Positions 28,494 to 37,500 of a DNA stretch of 64,000 bases are shown here, piece by piece. Position 1 is the stretch's first letter; each line of letters opens with the position of its first letter. The stretch lies in NCBI GenBank assembly GCA_020638495.1, contig JACKIN010000003.1, positions 248,001 to 312,000 on the forward strand. Reading direction: 5' to 3'. Position numbers and translations under genes: made by a program. The stretch is from Geminicoccaceae bacterium. Lineage in GTDB: Bacteria > Pseudomonadota > Alphaproteobacteria > Geminicoccales > Geminicoccaceae. Below the pieces are notes generated by a model. It ran no database searches and was not told where the DNA came from. It was given only the letters and a program-made list of their open reading frames with translations.

Positions 28494-29377
28494 GCCGCCT
28501 TCGCCGCCGAGCGGGAAGCCGCCTCGGCCAGGTCGAGGCGGTAGAGGAGGAGGCCGCTGGTGACGATGACGGCGGCGCCGATGACGGTTGAAGCGCTCGG
28601 CAGGTCGGCGAAGACGACATAGCTCGCGATCATCGCCCAGAGGAGCTGGACATAGGTGAAGGGGGCCATCTTCGAGGCCTCGGCGCGCTGCAGCGCCATG
28701 ATGACGAGAAGATGGCCCGCGGCCCCCAGCGAGCCGATGGAAACGAAGAGCAGCCACTGGGTGACGGTCGGCGCCTGCCAGTAGAAGGGCACCACGAGGC
28801 TGAGGGCGACGATGCCGACCAGCCCGCCATAGAGCAGCGAGACGATGGGCTGGGCCTCGCGCACGATCCGCGTGGTGATCTGGTAGAGGGCATAGAAGAA
28901 GGCGCAGGCGAGGGCCGCGGCGGCACCCAGCCCGAACGTGCCGCCCTGCGGCTGGACGATGATCAGCGCACCGCTGAAGCCGAGGCCGATCAGGAGCCAG
29001 CGCCAGGCGACGACCCGCTCGCGCAGCACCAGCACGGCGAGGCCGGCGACGAAGATGGGGGCGAGGAAGATGATCGACGCCACCTCGGCGAGCGGCAGGA
29101 GCGCCAGGGCGATGAAATTGGTGATGGTCGCCAGCAGGAGAAGCACCGAGCGGCCGATCTGGAACGGGATCCGGTCGGCGCGCAGCACGCCGAGGAGGCT
29201 TTTCGGGAAGACGACGACGACGAAGGCGACATGAAAGAAATAGCGGGCCCAGGTGAGCATCACCGGGTTGAGCTCGGTCGTCAGGAATTTGACCAGCGTG
29301 TTCATGATGACGAAGAGCACGCCGCCGGCGATGACCAGGCCGAGGGCGATCAGGACCTGTCGCTGCTCCGGATCCAC
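28490..29377 (-). CDS. DMT-superfamily (EamA) transporter
   Basis: This is an inner-membrane drug/metabolite transporter with 295 residues and ten predicted helices in two EamA repeats (the first about residues 10-140, the second 148-285). The GTG start at 29377 is the only reasonable one and sits 7 bases after the epimerase gene. The stop overlaps the phosphotransferase start (ATGA). The exported or imported compound is unknown; its place in this operon suggests a metabolite of the same pathway. Confidence 0.87.
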   Translation of the reverse strand: MDPEQRQVLIALGLVIAGGVLFVIMNTLVKFLTTELNPVMLTWARYFFHVAFVVVVFPKSLLGVLRADRIPFQIGRSVLLLLATITNFIALALLPLAEVASIIFLAPIFVAGLAVLVLRERVVAWRWLLIGLGFSGALIIVQPQGGTFGLGAAAALACAFFYALYQITTRIVREAQPIVSLLYGGLVGIVALSLVVPFYWQAPTVTQWLLFVSIGSLGAAGHLLVIMALQRAEASKMAPFTYVQLLWAMIASYVVFADLPSASTVIGAAVIVTSGLLLYRLDLAEAASRSAAKAA

Positions 29378-29384
29378 GATGCCG

Positions 29385-30239
29385 TCAGGCCGCCACCAGG
29401 CCGTGCTCGACCGCGAGCCGCTTCAGCATGGTCATGCCGGGATCGAGCACCTCCTCGGCACTCTTCGCGACCGGGCGCCAGACGGAGAGCGCCTTGGCGA
29501 GGGCCGGCGGCATGTTGATGAACGCCTCGCCGACGATGTCGCCCTGAAAGCCGATCTCGGCGAGAGCCGCCATGGTGGCGGCGAAGTCCACCGTGCCGGT
29601 GCCCGGCACGCCCCGGTCGCTCTCGGAGAGGTGGATGTACTTCAGGTGCCGGCCCGCCTTCAGGACACCGCTCCGAAAGCCCTTCTCCTCGATGTTCATG
29701 TGATAGGTGTCGAGATGGATCATCAGCGCCGGCTCGCCGATCCGCTCGATCAGCGCCACCGCCTGGTCGGCGGTGTTGACGAGGTGCGTCTCGTAGCGGT
29801 TGCAGGGCTCGAGGCCGAGGGTCATGCCGAGCTCGCCGGCCCGCCTCGCCACCGGCCCGAGCGCCTCGGCGATGTTGGCGTACTCCCCTTCGGTCGGCGG
29901 CACGCCCGTGGTGTAGCCGAGGGTCGAGAAGGTGACGCCGGAGAGCGTGTTGGACCCCAGCCCGTGCGCCGCCTCGAGCGCCGTCATGAGGAATGCCGTC
30001 GCCTTCTCCGGATGGAGCGGGGCGCAGACCTCGAACGGCAGGCCGAGCGAGCAGGTGGGTGCTATGCCGTGCCGCTCGAACAGCGCCCGGCTGTGCGGGA
30101 CGTCGACTGCGGCAGGCTCGAGCAGGGCGATCTCGATCACGTCGAGGCCGTGGCCGGCGGCCAGCGGCACGACCTGCTCCGCGGCCGCCCTCGTCCAGGC
30201 CGCCGTCCAGAGGCTGCTGTGCATGCCAAATCGAACCAT
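29385..30239 (-). CDS. Ketose 3-epimerase-like sugar isomerase/epimerase (TIM barrel)
   Basis: This 284-residue metal-dependent enzyme of the D-tagatose/D-psicose 3-epimerase group interconverts ketoses at C3; the exact sugar is inferred. The catalytic set is present with family spacing: Glu144 (GLEPCNRYE), Asp177 (HLDTYHMNIEE), His203 (IHLSESDRG), Arg209 and Glu238 (GDIVGEAF). The ATG at 30239 follows GGGAGAGA. It is the first gene of the leftward operon with the transporter and the CoA genes. Confidence 0.87.
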   Translation of the reverse strand: MVRFGMHSSLWTAAWTRAAAEQVVPLAAGHGLDVIEIALLEPAAVDVPHSRALFERHGIAPTCSLGLPFEVCAPLHPEKATAFLMTALEAAHGLGSNTLSGVTFSTLGYTTGVPPTEGEYANIAEALGPVARRAGELGMTLGLEPCNRYETHLVNTADQAVALIERIGEPALMIHLDTYHMNIEEKGFRSGVLKAGRHLKYIHLSESDRGVPGTGTVDFAATMAALAEIGFQGDIVGEAFINMPPALAKALSVWRPVAKSAEEVLDPGMTMLKRLAVEHGLVAA

Positions 30240-30319
30240 TGCGTCTCTCCCGGGACGACTGTTCACTGCTCGCCGGAACGTAGAAGCGTTCCGCGACCCG
30301 CGAAAGGGGGAGGACGGCG

Positions 30320-30829
30320 ATGATCACGACCGACTACGTGCGCACCATGGCCCGCTACAATGCCTGGCAGAACGGGCTGGTCTACGCTGCCGCCGACACG
30401 CTCGACGAGCCTGCGCGGCGGGCCGAGCGGGGCACCTTCTTCGGCTCGATCCACAAGACCCTCTGCCATCTCCTCTGGGGCGACCAGATCTGGCTGCACC
30501 GCTTCGCCGGCACCCCGCCGCCGGCCGTGCCCGACATTCCGCGCTCCGTGGCCCTCTGCGCCACCTGGGAGGAGCTGCGGGCCGAGCGCCGGCGCTTCGA
30601 CGACGTGATCCGGGACTGGGCGGCGGGGCTCGATCCGGACTGGATCGAGGGCGAGCTCTCCTGGTACTCTGGGGCGATCGGTCGCGAGGTGACCCGCCCG
30701 CGCGCACTTCTCGTCGCCCATCTCTTCAATCACCAGACGCACCATCGAGGCCAGGTGCACGCCATGCTGACCGCGGCCGGGGCGAAGACCGGCCCGACCG
30801 ACCTGCCCTTCATGCCGGAAGAGTCCTGA
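30320..30829 (+). CDS. DinB-family protein
   Basis: This 169-residue four-helix-bundle protein likely binds a divalent metal. The expected histidine triad is visible: one in SIHKTLCHLLWGD (about residue 45-50) and two in HLFNHQTHHRGQVH (about 134-147). Members are putative metal-dependent thiol transferases or of unknown function; DinB itself is DNA-damage inducible. It stands alone, divergent from the epimerase operon and convergent with the Crp/Fnr gene. Confidence 0.85.
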   Translation: MITTDYVRTMARYNAWQNGLVYAAADTLDEPARRAERGTFFGSIHKTLCHLLWGDQIWLHRFAGTPPPAVPDIPRSVALCATWEELRAERRRFDDVIRDWAAGLDPDWIEGELSWYSGAIGREVTRPRALLVAHLFNHQTHHRGQVHAMLTAAGAKTGPTDLPFMPEES

Positions 30830-30844
30830 GCCGGGCCGCTCAGG
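30825..30844. terminator. Perfect inverted repeat at convergent stop codons
   Basis: Arms CCTGAGC (30825-30831) and GCTCAGG (30838-30844) with loop CGGGCC contain the stop codons of both the DinB gene and the convergent Crp/Fnr gene. It has no T-run but could fold in either transcript and separate them. Confidence 0.45.
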
Positions 30845-31526
30845 TCGATACGTCGTCGATCAGCGGGCTCGGCTTGGCCAGCTTCTCGAGGGCGCCGCGG
30901 TCGTGGAGGAGAACCTTCGGGCCCTGCACCTCGATGTTGCAGGCGCCCAGCGTGGCGAAGGCGCGGGACAGGTTCTCCGGGGTCATGCCGAGCCGGGCGG
31001 CGAGCGTGCGCTTCTCGACCGGGATCAGCACGGCCCCATCGCGCTCGTGGCGCAGGAGCCAGTTGGCGAGGCGCTCGGCGCCGTTGCGCAGCTTCTGGCT
31101 CTTCAGCTCCATGACCGTGTCGCGATAGGCGGTAGCGAGCTCCCGGGTGACGGCCGTCATGAAGGCCGGATCGGCGCGCATGGTGTCGCGGACCGCTGCC
31201 GCCGGAACCATCAGGATGCGGGATTTCTCGAGCGTGCGGGCGGCCTGCAGATAAACCTGGTCCGTCAGCACGGCGGCGAGGATGAACGTGCCGAAGGGCC
31301 GGACGAAGCCGAGCGTGGTCTCGCGGCCGGCATGGGACGTCACCATCTCGACCATGCCCTCGACGACGACATGGAGGAAATCGGCGGGGTCGTCCTCGTG
31401 GATCAGGACGAGCCCGGGCGGGAAGCGCTGCAGGAAGCCGCGCTCCAGAAGCGTCGTGAAGTGCGCGTCGGCGCAGTCGCGGAACAGCGGCAGGGTACGG
31501 ATCTCGTCTGCTTCCTCGGGCCGCAT
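30840..31526 (-). CDS. Crp/Fnr-family transcriptional regulator of the nar region
   Basis: This DNA-binding regulator of 228 residues has an N-terminal cyclic-nucleotide-binding-like beta barrel (FPPGLVLIHEDDPADFLHVVVEG) and a C-terminal HTH with recognition helix in KRTLAARLGMTPENLSRAFATL. It lacks the four-cysteine N-terminal cluster of true FNR, so it is more like DNR/NnrR-type or another sensor in this family. The ATG at 31526 has GAGGGGGA upstream; earlier codons are unlikely. It is divergent from narK, and FNR-like boxes lie between them, so it probably controls the nitrate operon and itself. Confidence 0.88.
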   Translation of the reverse strand: MRPEEADEIRTLPLFRDCADAHFTTLLERGFLQRFPPGLVLIHEDDPADFLHVVVEGMVEMVTSHAGRETTLGFVRPFGTFILAAVLTDQVYLQAARTLEKSRILMVPAAAVRDTMRADPAFMTAVTRELATAYRDTVMELKSQKLRNGAERLANWLLRHERDGAVLIPVEKRTLAARLGMTPENLSRAFATLGACNIEVQGPKVLLHDRGALEKLAKPSPLIDDVST

Positions 31527-31581
31527 GTTTCCCCCTCGATGGTAGGGGCAGCTTATCGGCGGCCCGCCCGCGCGGCAACGA

Positions 31582-31595
31582 TTGATAAAAAGCAA
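31582..31595. promoter_or_regulatory. Imperfect FNR/DNR-type box upstream of the Crp/Fnr gene
   Basis: TTGAT-AAAA-AGCAA differs from the TTGAT-N4-ATCAA consensus in the right half-site at two positions. It lies 56 bases before the regulator's ATG and may serve autoregulation. Confidence 0.4.
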
Positions 31596-31696
31596 TCCAC
31601 GCAACGCTCTTTAATAAAGACCGACCCCGATTGAGGCATTCGCCAAGACAAAGAAACTGCTCCGATGAATTATTTTGGCCTCGAGACCCCAATCGC

Positions 31697-31710
31697 TTGA
31701 TCTGAATCAA
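31697..31710 (+). promoter_or_regulatory. Perfect FNR/DNR box upstream of narK
   Basis: TTGAT-CTGA-ATCAA matches the Crp/Fnr anaerobic consensus in both halves. A -10-like CAAAT (31734-31738) puts the transcription start near 31745, so the box is centred near -41.5 as in class II activated promoters. The narK ATG is at 31793. Confidence 0.85.
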
Positions 31711-31792
31711 CGTAACCGGACCGGCCGGCCGGGCAAATGACCACGGCCGGCGGCAAGCCGGTACGGACAACAACGATTCCGAAGGCGGCACG

Positions 31793-34531
31793 ATGCAGCA
31801 ACTCGAGGGCGTTGCGCGCGGCGATCAGAACCGCGCCCTGACGATGAGCACCATCGCGTTCACGGCCTGCTTCGCGGTCTGGACGATCTTCTCGATCATC
31901 GGCATCCAGATCAAGCAGGAGCTGGGCCTGAGCGAGACCCAGTTCGGGCTGCTCGTCGGCCTGCCGATCCTCACGGGCTCCTTGAGCCGCATCTTTCTCG
32001 GCATCTGGACCGACCAGTATGGCGGGCGCATCGTCTATGTCGCCGTCATGGTGCTCGCGGCGATCGCCACCCTGCTGCTGACCTTCGCCGACACCTATGT
32101 CATGACGCTGGTGGCGGCGCTCGGTGTCGGGCTGGCCGGTGGCTCGTTCGCGGTCGGCATCGCCTACGTGTCGCGCTGGTACCCGACGCAGAAGCAGGGC
32201 ACCGCGCTCGGCATCTTCGGCGTCGGCAATGTCGGGGCCGCGGTCACCAAGTTCTGCGCCCCGTTCGTCCTCGTCGCCTTCGGCTGGCAGATGGTGGCCA
32301 ATGTCTGGGCCATCGGCCTCCTGATCATGGCGGCGGTCTTCTGGTTCACGACATCCGACGACCCGGTGCTGGCGGCGCGGCGCCGGCGGGGCGAGAAGCC
32401 GCGCGGCACGCTGCTCGAGCTGACGCCGCTCCGCAATCTGCAGGTCTGGCGCTTCGCCCTCTACTATTTCTTCGTGTTCGGCGGCTTCGTGGCGCTCGCG
32501 CTCTGGCTGCCGCACTATCTGATCGGCGTGTACGGCCTCGACATCAAGTCGGCCGGCATGATCGCCGCCTTCTACTCGGTGCCGGCGTCGCTGTTCCGCG
32601 CCTATGGCGGCCATCTCTCCGACCGCTACGGCGCCCGCTCGGTGATGTACTGGACCTTCGGCGTCTCGCTGCTCTGCCTGTTCATGCTCGCCTACCCGCC
32701 GACCGCGTACGTGATCCGCGGCATCGAGGGTCCGATCGCGTTCTCGACCGAGATGGGCCTGGCGCCGTTCATCGTCGTCATCTTCGTCCTCGGCTTCTTC
32801 ATGAGCCTCGGCAAGGCGGCGGTCTACAAGCACATCCCGGTCTACTACCCGGGCCATGTGGGCGCCGTCGGCGGCCTCGTCGGCATGATCGGCGGCCTCG
32901 GCGGCTTCATCCTGCCGATCGTCTTCGGTGTCATGAACGATCTCACCGGCATCTGGACGAGCTGCTTCGCCCTCCTCTTCGCGGTCGTCGGCGTCTCGCT
33001 GCTCTGGATGCACTTCGCCATCCGTCGCATGGAGCAGGCGGCGATGGGCAAGGAGCTGGAAACCCTGCCGCAGCTGCCGGAGTTCCAGGAGATTCACGAG
33101 CCGGCGCGGCACGGCACCGGCACGGGCAAGGTGCTCACCGACTGGCGGCCCGAGGACGCCGAGTTCTGGGCCAGGGAAGGCAAGGGCATCGCCAACCGCA
33201 ATCTGTGGATCTCGATCCCCTGCCTGCTCCTCGCCTTCTCGGTCTGGATGGTCTGGAGCGTGGTCGTCGCCAAGCTGCCGGCGGTCGGCTTCGAGTTCAC
33301 CACCAGCCAGCTCTTCTGGCTCGCGGCCCTCCCCGGCCTCTCCGGCGCCACGCTCAGGATCTTCTACTCCTTCATGGTGCCGATCTTCGGCGGGCGGATG
33401 TGGACCACGCTGACCACGGCCTCCCTCCTGCTCCCGGCTTTCGGCATCGGCTACGCGGTTCAGGATCCGCAGACCCCCTACCTGATCTTCCTCGTCCTGG
33501 CGCTGCTCTGCGGCCTGGGTGGCGGCAACTTCGCCTCGTCGATGGCCAATATCAGCTTCTTCTTCCCGAAGCGCGAGAAGGGCAATGCGTTGGCGCTCAA
33601 TGCCGGGCTCGGCAATCTCGGCGTCAGCGTCATGCAGTTCCTCGTCCCCATCGTGATCACCGCCGGCGTCTTCGGTGGCCTCGGCGGCGAGCCGCAGGCG
33701 ATCTCCGAGACCGGCCGCCTCTGGCTGCAGAACGCGGGCTTCGTCTGGGTGCCGTTCCTGATCGTGGCCACGCTCGCCGCCTGGTTCGGCATGAACGACA
33801 TCGCCGCTGCCCGGGCCTCCTTCGCCGAGCAGTCGGTGATCTTCAGTCGCCGGCACAACTGGATCATGTGCTGGCTCTACACCGGGACCTTCGGCTCGTT
33901 CATCGGCTACTCGGCGGGCTTCCCGCTCCTGATGAAGACCCAGTTCCCGGCGGTCGACGCCTTGCAGTTCGCCTTCCTCGGCCCGCTCGTGGGTGCGGTC
34001 AGCCGCGCCATGACCGGCTGGGTCAGCGACAAGTACGGCGGCGGCCGGGTCACGTTCTGGACCTTCATCGGCATGATCGGCGCCGTCGCCGGCGTCCTCT
34101 TCTTCCTCGGCATCAAGGACCAGCCCTTCGCCTTCTACGGCTTCTTCTTGATGTTCATGCTGCTCTTCCTCGGCACCGGGATCGGCAATGCGTCCACCTT
34201 CCAGATGATCCCGCCGATCATGCGCAAGGAGATGGACCGGCTGATGCCGAACGGCGATGCGGCAGCGCGGCAGCGCCAGGCGGAGAAGGAGTCGGCGGCG
34301 ATCATCGGCTTCACCTCGGCGATCGCGGCCTATGGCGCCTTCTTCATCCCGAAGAGCTACGGCACGTCGATCGCCATGACCGGCGGGCCGGAGATGGCCC
34401 TCTGGGGCTTTCTCGTCTTCTACGTCACCTGCGTCGCCGTCACCTGGTTCGTCTACACGCGCCCGGGCGGCCACCTCCACGACATCGAGCGCGACCGCCG
34501 GGCGACACCCGCCGCCGTGCCCGCCAGCTGA
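31793..34531 (+). CDS. narK: Fused nitrate/nitrite transporter NarK1-NarK2
   Basis: This is an inner-membrane major-facilitator protein of 912 residues made of two complete NarK-like units in one chain. The first (about residues 1-420) and second (about 465-900) each have about twelve helices; the link is hydrophilic. Glycine-rich signature helices appear in both (GLAGGSFAVGIAYVSRWYP and GLGGGNFASSMANISFFFP). Fusions of this kind pair a nitrate/proton symporter with a nitrate/nitrite antiporter in Paracoccus and relatives. It precedes narG by 13 bases and follows the FNR box. Confidence 0.93.
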   Translation: MQQLEGVARGDQNRALTMSTIAFTACFAVWTIFSIIGIQIKQELGLSETQFGLLVGLPILTGSLSRIFLGIWTDQYGGRIVYVAVMVLAAIATLLLTFADTYVMTLVAALGVGLAGGSFAVGIAYVSRWYPTQKQGTALGIFGVGNVGAAVTKFCAPFVLVAFGWQMVANVWAIGLLIMAAVFWFTTSDDPVLAARRRRGEKPRGTLLELTPLRNLQVWRFALYYFFVFGGFVALALWLPHYLIGVYGLDIKSAGMIAAFYSVPASLFRAYGGHLSDRYGARSVMYWTFGVSLLCLFMLAYPPTAYVIRGIEGPIAFSTEMGLAPFIVVIFVLGFFMSLGKAAVYKHIPVYYPGHVGAVGGLVGMIGGLGGFILPIVFGVMNDLTGIWTSCFALLFAVVGVSLLWMHFAIRRMEQAAMGKELETLPQLPEFQEIHEPARHGTGTGKVLTDWRPEDAEFWAREGKGIANRNLWISIPCLLLAFSVWMVWSVVVAKLPAVGFEFTTSQLFWLAALPGLSGATLRIFYSFMVPIFGGRMWTTLTTASLLLPAFGIGYAVQDPQTPYLIFLVLALLCGLGGGNFASSMANISFFFPKREKGNALALNAGLGNLGVSVMQFLVPIVITAGVFGGLGGEPQAISETGRLWLQNAGFVWVPFLIVATLAAWFGMNDIAAARASFAEQSVIFSRRHNWIMCWLYTGTFGSFIGYSAGFPLLMKTQFPAVDALQFAFLGPLVGAVSRAMTGWVSDKYGGGRVTFWTFIGMIGAVAGVLFFLGIKDQPFAFYGFFLMFMLLFLGTGIGNASTFQMIPPIMRKEMDRLMPNGDAAARQRQAEKESAAIIGFTSAIAAYGAFFIPKSYGTSIAMTGGPEMALWGFLVFYVTCVAVTWFVYTRPGGHLHDIERDRRATPAAVPAS

Positions 34532-34544
34532 GCCGGAGAGACCG

Positions 34545-37500
34545 ATGAGCCAATTCCTCGATCGCCTGACCTTCCTGGACCGGAAGATCGGCACCTTCGC
34601 CGATGGCCACGGCATCACCACATCGGAGGACCGGAGCTGGGAGGAGGCCTATCGCAAGCGCTGGCAGCACGACAAGATCGTGCGCTCGACGCACGGCGTG
34701 AACTGCACCGGCTCCTGCTCCTGGAAGATCTACGTCAAGGGCGGGATCGTCACCTGGGAGACCCAGCAGACCGACTACCCGAGGACGCGCCCGGATCTGC
34801 CCAACCACGAGCCCCGGGGCTGCTCGCGGGGTGCCAGCTACTCCTGGTACATGTACTCGGGCGCCAGGCTCAAATACCCGCTGATCCGCTCGCGCCTCTT
34901 GAAGAAGTGGCGGGCGGCGCGCCAGACCCTGTCGCCGGTCGCGGCCTGGGCCTCGATCGTCGAGGACCCGGCGAAGCGCGCCGACTACATCAAGGTGCGC
35001 GGCCATGGCGGCATGGTGCGCATCGGCTGGGACGAGGCGACCGAGATCATCGCCTCGGCCAATGCCTACACCGCGAAGAAGCACGGCCCCGACCGGATCG
35101 TCGGCTTCTCGCCGATCCCGGCCATGTCGATGATCTCCTACGCCGCCGGCACGCGCTATTTGTCGCTGCTCGGCGGGGTCTGCATGTCGTTCTACGACTG
35201 GTATTGCGACCTCCCGCCGGCGAGCCCCCAGACCTGGGGCGAGCAGACCGACGTGCCTGAGAGCGCCGACTGGTACAACGCGGGATTCCTCATGATCTGG
35301 GGCTCCAACGTGCCGCAGACCCGGACCCCGGACGCCCATTTCTACACCGAGGTGCGCTACAAGGGGACCAAGTCGGTCGTCGTCTCGCCCGACTACGCCG
35401 AGGCCACCAAGTTCGCCGATCTCTGGCTGGCGCCCAAGCAGGGCACCGATGCGGCCCTCGCCCTGGCCATCGGCCATGTCATCCTGCGCGAGTACCATCT
35501 CGACCGCCAGGCCGCCTATTTCGAGGACTACGCGCGCAAGTACTCGGACATGCCGATGCTGGTGAAGCTGGTCGAGCAGGACGGCCGGCTCGTGCCGGAA
35601 CGCCAGCTCCGCGCCGCCGATTTCGCTGGCGCGCTCGGCGAGACCAGCAATCCCGAGTGGAAGACCGTGGCGATCGAGGAGACGACCGGCGAGGTGGTCG
35701 TGCCGCATGGCTCGATCGGCCATCGCTGGGGCGAGCAGGGCAAGTGGAACCTCGAGGAGAAGGATGCCCAGGGCCGCACGACGCGGCTGCGGCTGACGCA
35801 GATCAGCGACCCCGAGGAGGTCGTGCCGGTGGCCTTCCCCTATTTCGGCGGCCGCGCCACCGAGCACTTCGTCGCCACCGACCATGGCGAGGTGCTGGAG
35901 CGCAACGTGCCGGCAAGGCGCCTGCAGCTCGCCGACGGCGAGGCCCTGGTGGCCACCGTCTTCGACCTCTTCTGCGCCAATTACGGCCTCGATCGCGGGC
36001 TCGGCGGCAGCAACGTGGCGACCAGCTACGACGACGACGTGCCCTTCACCCCGGCCTGGGCCGAGAACATCACCGGCGTCAGCCGCGACAAGATCATCAC
36101 CACGGCACGCGAGTTCGCCACCAATGCCGAGAAGACCAAAGGCCGCTCGATGGTCATTCTCGGGGCCGGTCTCAACCACTGGTACCACATGGACATGGCC
36201 TACCGCGGCATCATCAACATGCTGGTGATGTGCGGCTGCGTCGGCCAGTCGGGGGGTGGCTGGTCGCACTATGTGGGCCAGGAGAAGCTCCGGCCGCAGA
36301 CCGGCTGGCTGCCGCTCGCCTTCGCGCTCGACTGGGGCCGGCCGCCGCGGCAGCAGAACTCGACCTCGTTCTGGTACGCCCACACCGACCAGTGGCGCTA
36401 CGAGACGGTGACCGCCGACGAGATCCTCTCGCCGACCGCCCCGGCGGGCGACTGGCAGGCCTCGCTGATCGACTTCAACGTGCGCGCCGAACGCATGGGC
36501 TGGCTGCCCTCCGCGCCGCAGCTCAAGGAGAACCCGCTCGGCATCGCCGCCAAGGCGGCGGCGGCCGGGCTGGAGCCGAAGGACTACGTCGCCAAGTCCC
36601 TGAAGGACGGCACGCTCGAGCTCTCCTGCCACGACCCGGACGACCCGGCGAACTGGCCGCGCAACCTCTTCGTCTGGCGCTCCAATCTCCTGGGCTCCTC
36701 GGGCAAGGGCCACGAGTACTTCCTCAAGCACCTGCTCGGCACGTCGAACGGCGTCATGGGCAAGAACCTGGGCGAGGAAGGCGGGGTCAAGCCGAAGGAC
36801 GTCAAGTGGCACGACGAGGCGCCCGAAGGAAAGCTCGACCTCCTGGTCACGCTCGACTTTCGCATGTCCACGACGTGCGCCTTCTCCGACATCGTGCTGC
36901 CGGTCGCTACCTGGTACGAGAAGAACGACCTCAACACCTCCGACATGCACCCGTTCATCCATCCCCTGATGGCGGCGACCGACCCGGCCTGGGAGTGCAA
37001 GAGCGACTGGGAGATCTACAAGGCCATCGCCCGGCAGTTCTCCGCCATCGCACCCGAGGTCCTGGGCGTGGAGAAGGACGTGGTGCTGGTGCCGATCCAG
37101 CACGACAGCCCGGGCGAGCTGGCCCAGGCCTACGACGTCAAGGACTGGAAGAAGGGCGAGATCGAGCCGATTCCCGGCCGCACCATGCCGACCGTCGCCG
37201 TGGTCGAGCGCGACTACCCGAACGTCTACAAGCGCTTCACGGCGCTCGGGCCGCTGATGGAGAAGGTCGGCAATGGCGGCAAGGGCATCGCCTGGCAGAC
37301 GGGGCACGAGGTCGACCTCCTGCGGGCGCTCAACGGGGCGGTGACCGAGGACGGCCCGACCAAGGGCATGGCCCGGATCGACAGCGACATCGATGCCACC
37401 GAGGTGGTGCTGATGCTCGCCCCCGAGACCAATGGCGAGGTCGCGGTCAAGGCCTGGGAGGCGCTCTCGAAGATCACCGGCCGCGAGCACGCCCACCTGG

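Noticed and set aside
31670..34621. 983-codon open frame on the minus strand
   Set aside because: It mirrors narK; high GC at third positions keeps the complementary frame open. The translation is rich in Glu, Asp and His without structure.
34440..37496. 1018-codon minus-strand frame opposite narG
   Set aside because: It is a shadow of the narG coding sequence, with no start site or motifs.
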